Shown here: piece by piece, positions 5,570 through 6,985 of the stretch
Layout of the letters: each line of letters begins with the position of its first letter
Position numbering within the stretch: position 1 is the stretch's first letter
Source: Methylobacter sp.
Lineage (GTDB): Bacteria; Pseudomonadota; Gammaproteobacteria; Methylococcales; Methylomonadaceae
Assembly (NCBI GenBank): GCA_023229605.1
Contig: JALNYY010000187.1
Location: forward strand, 1 to 6,985
DNA length: 6,985 nt
Reading direction: 5' to 3'
Made by a program: the position numbers and the translations under genes
Notes under the pieces: model-generated
Seen by the model: the letters and a program-made list of their open reading frames with translations, nothing else
Database searches by the model: none
What the model was told of the DNA's origin: nothing

Positions 5570-6910
5570 TCACACCACCAGCGTACAGTTATTGACAGGA
5601 CTCCAAGTGCGGAAACACCAGCTCCCAGCATCATCAAAAGCAGATCCTGCGGCCTCCCGGCTCAGCATGAGCCAATTCTTTATTTTCGTGATCGCTTCGG
5701 CGGCTAGTGAGGCCACGCCGATTATGACCTCGACCCTTTCGCGATAACGATTTTGCTTTACCTCTCCGTTCTTTTTGTCAACCAAATGTGCTTTAACAAG
5801 GTTTATGGTTCTCTCATCGCGCCCGACATCGACTCCGCCGGACAACTCTAGGTAATCAGACCAGCGGCTTTCGTCTGCAGCTTTGCGAGCGGCTTCAAGG
5901 AGTTCATCATCTAACTTCTCGCGCAACTTGCGCAACTCGCGCCATATCATCACTGACGCCCCGCCAATCTGTTGAAACTGGCGTATGCCCCAGCATGAGG
6001 CCCATGCTTTAACTCTCTGGCTGTATGCATCCTCATCCTCTTGATCGTCTATCGAGAAGCCCATATTTTTTGATATGTATTTAGCAACGTACCCTGCGGC
6101 ACTTCCTTTGGCTGGATCAATCTCCACGTACTTAAACCGGTGCCGCTGAGCTCCTGGTTCATTGCCGTCAATCTCTAGGGCGTAGTGAGCGATGATATTC
6201 CTCAGCTGCTCTCTTTGCTCAGGCCGAACAAATAACAAAAGGTGCCAGTGAGGACAGCCGTCGCGATGTGGCTCCGCGACTCTAAAACCGAAAGGCCTTA
6301 TACCTTGCCGACCGTATGCTGCCCGGATTCTTGACCACACTGAGACTAGGTACCGCTGGGCTTCTCGCGGCGTCATTTCTTTCTTATATTTTGAATTTAG
6401 ATTATCGCCTGACAAGCGATGGCAGGGACTTGGGCAAGTTATTGTGTAAAACTCGCCGACATAGCCTTTTTTCTTTGCACAATCTTCGAATCCGCGCACG
6501 CGGATCATGAACTCAGCTCGGCGGTTGGCTGGGTTCGCTACAGATGATTCAATTATCTTATCCATGTCGATCTGATCGCCATGATCAGATAGCATGACTT
6601 GCCCACGCAGGAACTCAGCGGACTCTGCCATTTTTTTTGCGACACGCGCAACGGCCATGTCCGACGCGTATTTTTGGCGATTGCGGCCGACCCTTCCTCC
6701 CTCAATCTGCTTGGCTTCTTCGCTCCGACAATCGAGCCTGTGAAGCGTTCGACGCCACCATCTTTTGCAAACCAGCCGCGCTTTAAAACCCTGCCGCGTC
6801 CGTGCTTTTGGCGATGGAATGCCGTTTTCTCTTAGATATTCAGCAACCAATTCATAGTTTTCCAAAATCGGCAAAATATTGTTGATGTGATGCTGTGCGG
6901 CGATGGTCAT
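5570..6910 (-). CDS. rep: HUH replication initiator, phage P2 gpA family
   Basis: This 446-residue endonuclease would nick one strand at the replication origin, stay bound to the 5' end and start rolling-circle synthesis by host proteins. All HUH landmarks are present: motif I FYTITCPSPCH at 154-164, motif II His221-Trp-His223 in CPHWHLLLF, and motif III Tyr274 and Tyr278 in YVAKYISKN, a two-tyrosine site as in P2 gpA and phiX174 protein A. Family signatures flank these: TPREAQRYL (180-188), GFRVAEPHRDG (208-218), DPAKGSAAGY (265-274), WGIRQFQQIGG (307-317) and a C-terminal WSPVNNCT (436-443), so the protein looks complete. P2 gpA is longer (about 760 residues); plasmid and island relatives are often shorter. 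The ATG at 6910 has GGAG 7 nt upstream and overlaps the stop of the preceding AlpA-like gene as TAATG, so translation is probably coupled. Confidence 0.95.
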   Translation of the reverse strand: MTIAAQHHINNILPILENYELVAEYLRENGIPSPKARTRQGFKARLVCKRWWRRTLHRLDCRSEEAKQIEGGRVGRNRQKYASDMAVARVAKKMAESAEFLRGQVMLSDHGDQIDMDKIIESSVANPANRRAEFMIRVRGFEDCAKKKGYVGEFYTITCPSPCHRLSGDNLNSKYKKEMTPREAQRYLVSVWSRIRAAYGRQGIRPFGFRVAEPHRDGCPHWHLLLFVRPEQREQLRNIIAHYALEIDGNEPGAQRHRFKYVEIDPAKGSAAGYVAKYISKNMGFSIDDQEDEDAYSQRVKAWASCWGIRQFQQIGGASVMIWRELRKLREKLDDELLEAARKAADESRWSDYLELSGGVDVGRDERTINLVKAHLVDKKNGEVKQNRYRERVEVIIGVASLAAEAITKIKNWLMLSREAAGSAFDDAGSWCFRTWSPVNNCTLVV

Positions 6911-6985
6911 TAGACTGCTCCTCTATTGTCTATCCAACTTTGTACGGCCTCGGAACGCCAGCCCACGGCCCGAGCGCTCAATCTA
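6910..6985 (-). CDS. AlpA-family regulator/excisionase, last 24 codons (5' end beyond window)
   Basis: Reading leftward from the right edge, the frame gives RLSARAVGWRSEAVQSWIDN and then RGAV before TAA (6910-6912). The R.VGW...AV..WI..R pattern is the conserved end of the AlpA/prophage regulatory protein fold, a small MerR-like winged helix. Members act as transcription activators or recombination directionality factors for P4-type integrases. The stop overlaps the rep ATG by one base (TAATG), so the two genes form an operon with this gene first. Only the tail is visible, so length, start and promoter cannot be judged. The match rests on a short stretch, but the motif and the company of a P4-like integrase support it. 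Confidence 0.8.
   Translation of the reverse strand, partial: RLSARAVGWRSEAVQSWIDNRGAV

Noticed and set aside
5431..5634. Minus-strand frame across the rep end and the following gap, with a short hydrophobic N-terminus
   Set aside because: It overlaps the conserved rep C-terminus, lacks a good ribosome site and is Arg/Pro/His-rich after the first 20 residues. It is more likely a shadow of the structured gap, though not excluded.

Overview
The window looks like most of an integrative and mobilizable element (IME), or a plasmid with the same gene set, from a proteobacterium, probably a gammaproteobacterium. The reasons are a P4-type integrase, an AlpA-family regulator/excisionase tail, a phage P2 gpA-like HUH replication initiator and a MobC/MobA relaxase region, all families typical of proteobacterial elements. 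The host genus cannot be read from the sequence. No type IV secretion or coupling-protein genes are visible, so if the element moves it would need a helper conjugation system, unless such genes lie outside the window.

Layout, left to right. At 1-692 (+) is the catalytic domain of a P4-like tyrosine integrase whose N-terminus lies off the left edge. Convergent to it, 729-1469 (-) encodes an unrecognised two-TM protein, probably cargo, with its own perfect-consensus sigma70 promoter at 1509-1536. At 1633-4494 (-) is a 953-residue fusion of relaxase, LPD7-like domain and RepB-like primase. Two further reading frames lie inside it, both in its +1 frame and both with good ribosome binding sites: an MbeB/MobB-like membrane protein (2673-3101) and a small four-cysteine protein (3402-3626). 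Upstream are mobC (4491-4829, GTGA overlap with the relaxase), a candidate oriT (4856-4894), an unrecognised 159-residue protein (4947-5426), a hairpin-rich intergenic region (5427-5569), the HUH replication initiator (5570-6910), and the last 24 codons of an AlpA-like regulator running off the right edge, joined to rep by a TAATG overlap.

How it may work (inference). Integrase and the AlpA-like protein would control integration and excision, and AlpA-rep coupling would tie excision control to replication. The GPA-type initiator makes a nicked, rolling-circle intermediate. MobC and the relaxase process oriT for transfer, and MobB holds the complex at the membrane. Both rolling-circle replication and mobilization produce single strands, which the primase part of the relaxase fusion could prime. 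The most unusual part is the dense coding in the relaxase gene: four protein functions in one frame and two likely extra proteins overprinted on its interdomain stretches.

Genes on the minus strand cover almost everything from 729 to 6985. The only non-coding stretches are 693-728, 1470-1632, 4830-4946 and 5427-5569. Nothing resembling an rRNA, tRNA, CRISPR array or insertion sequence was seen.
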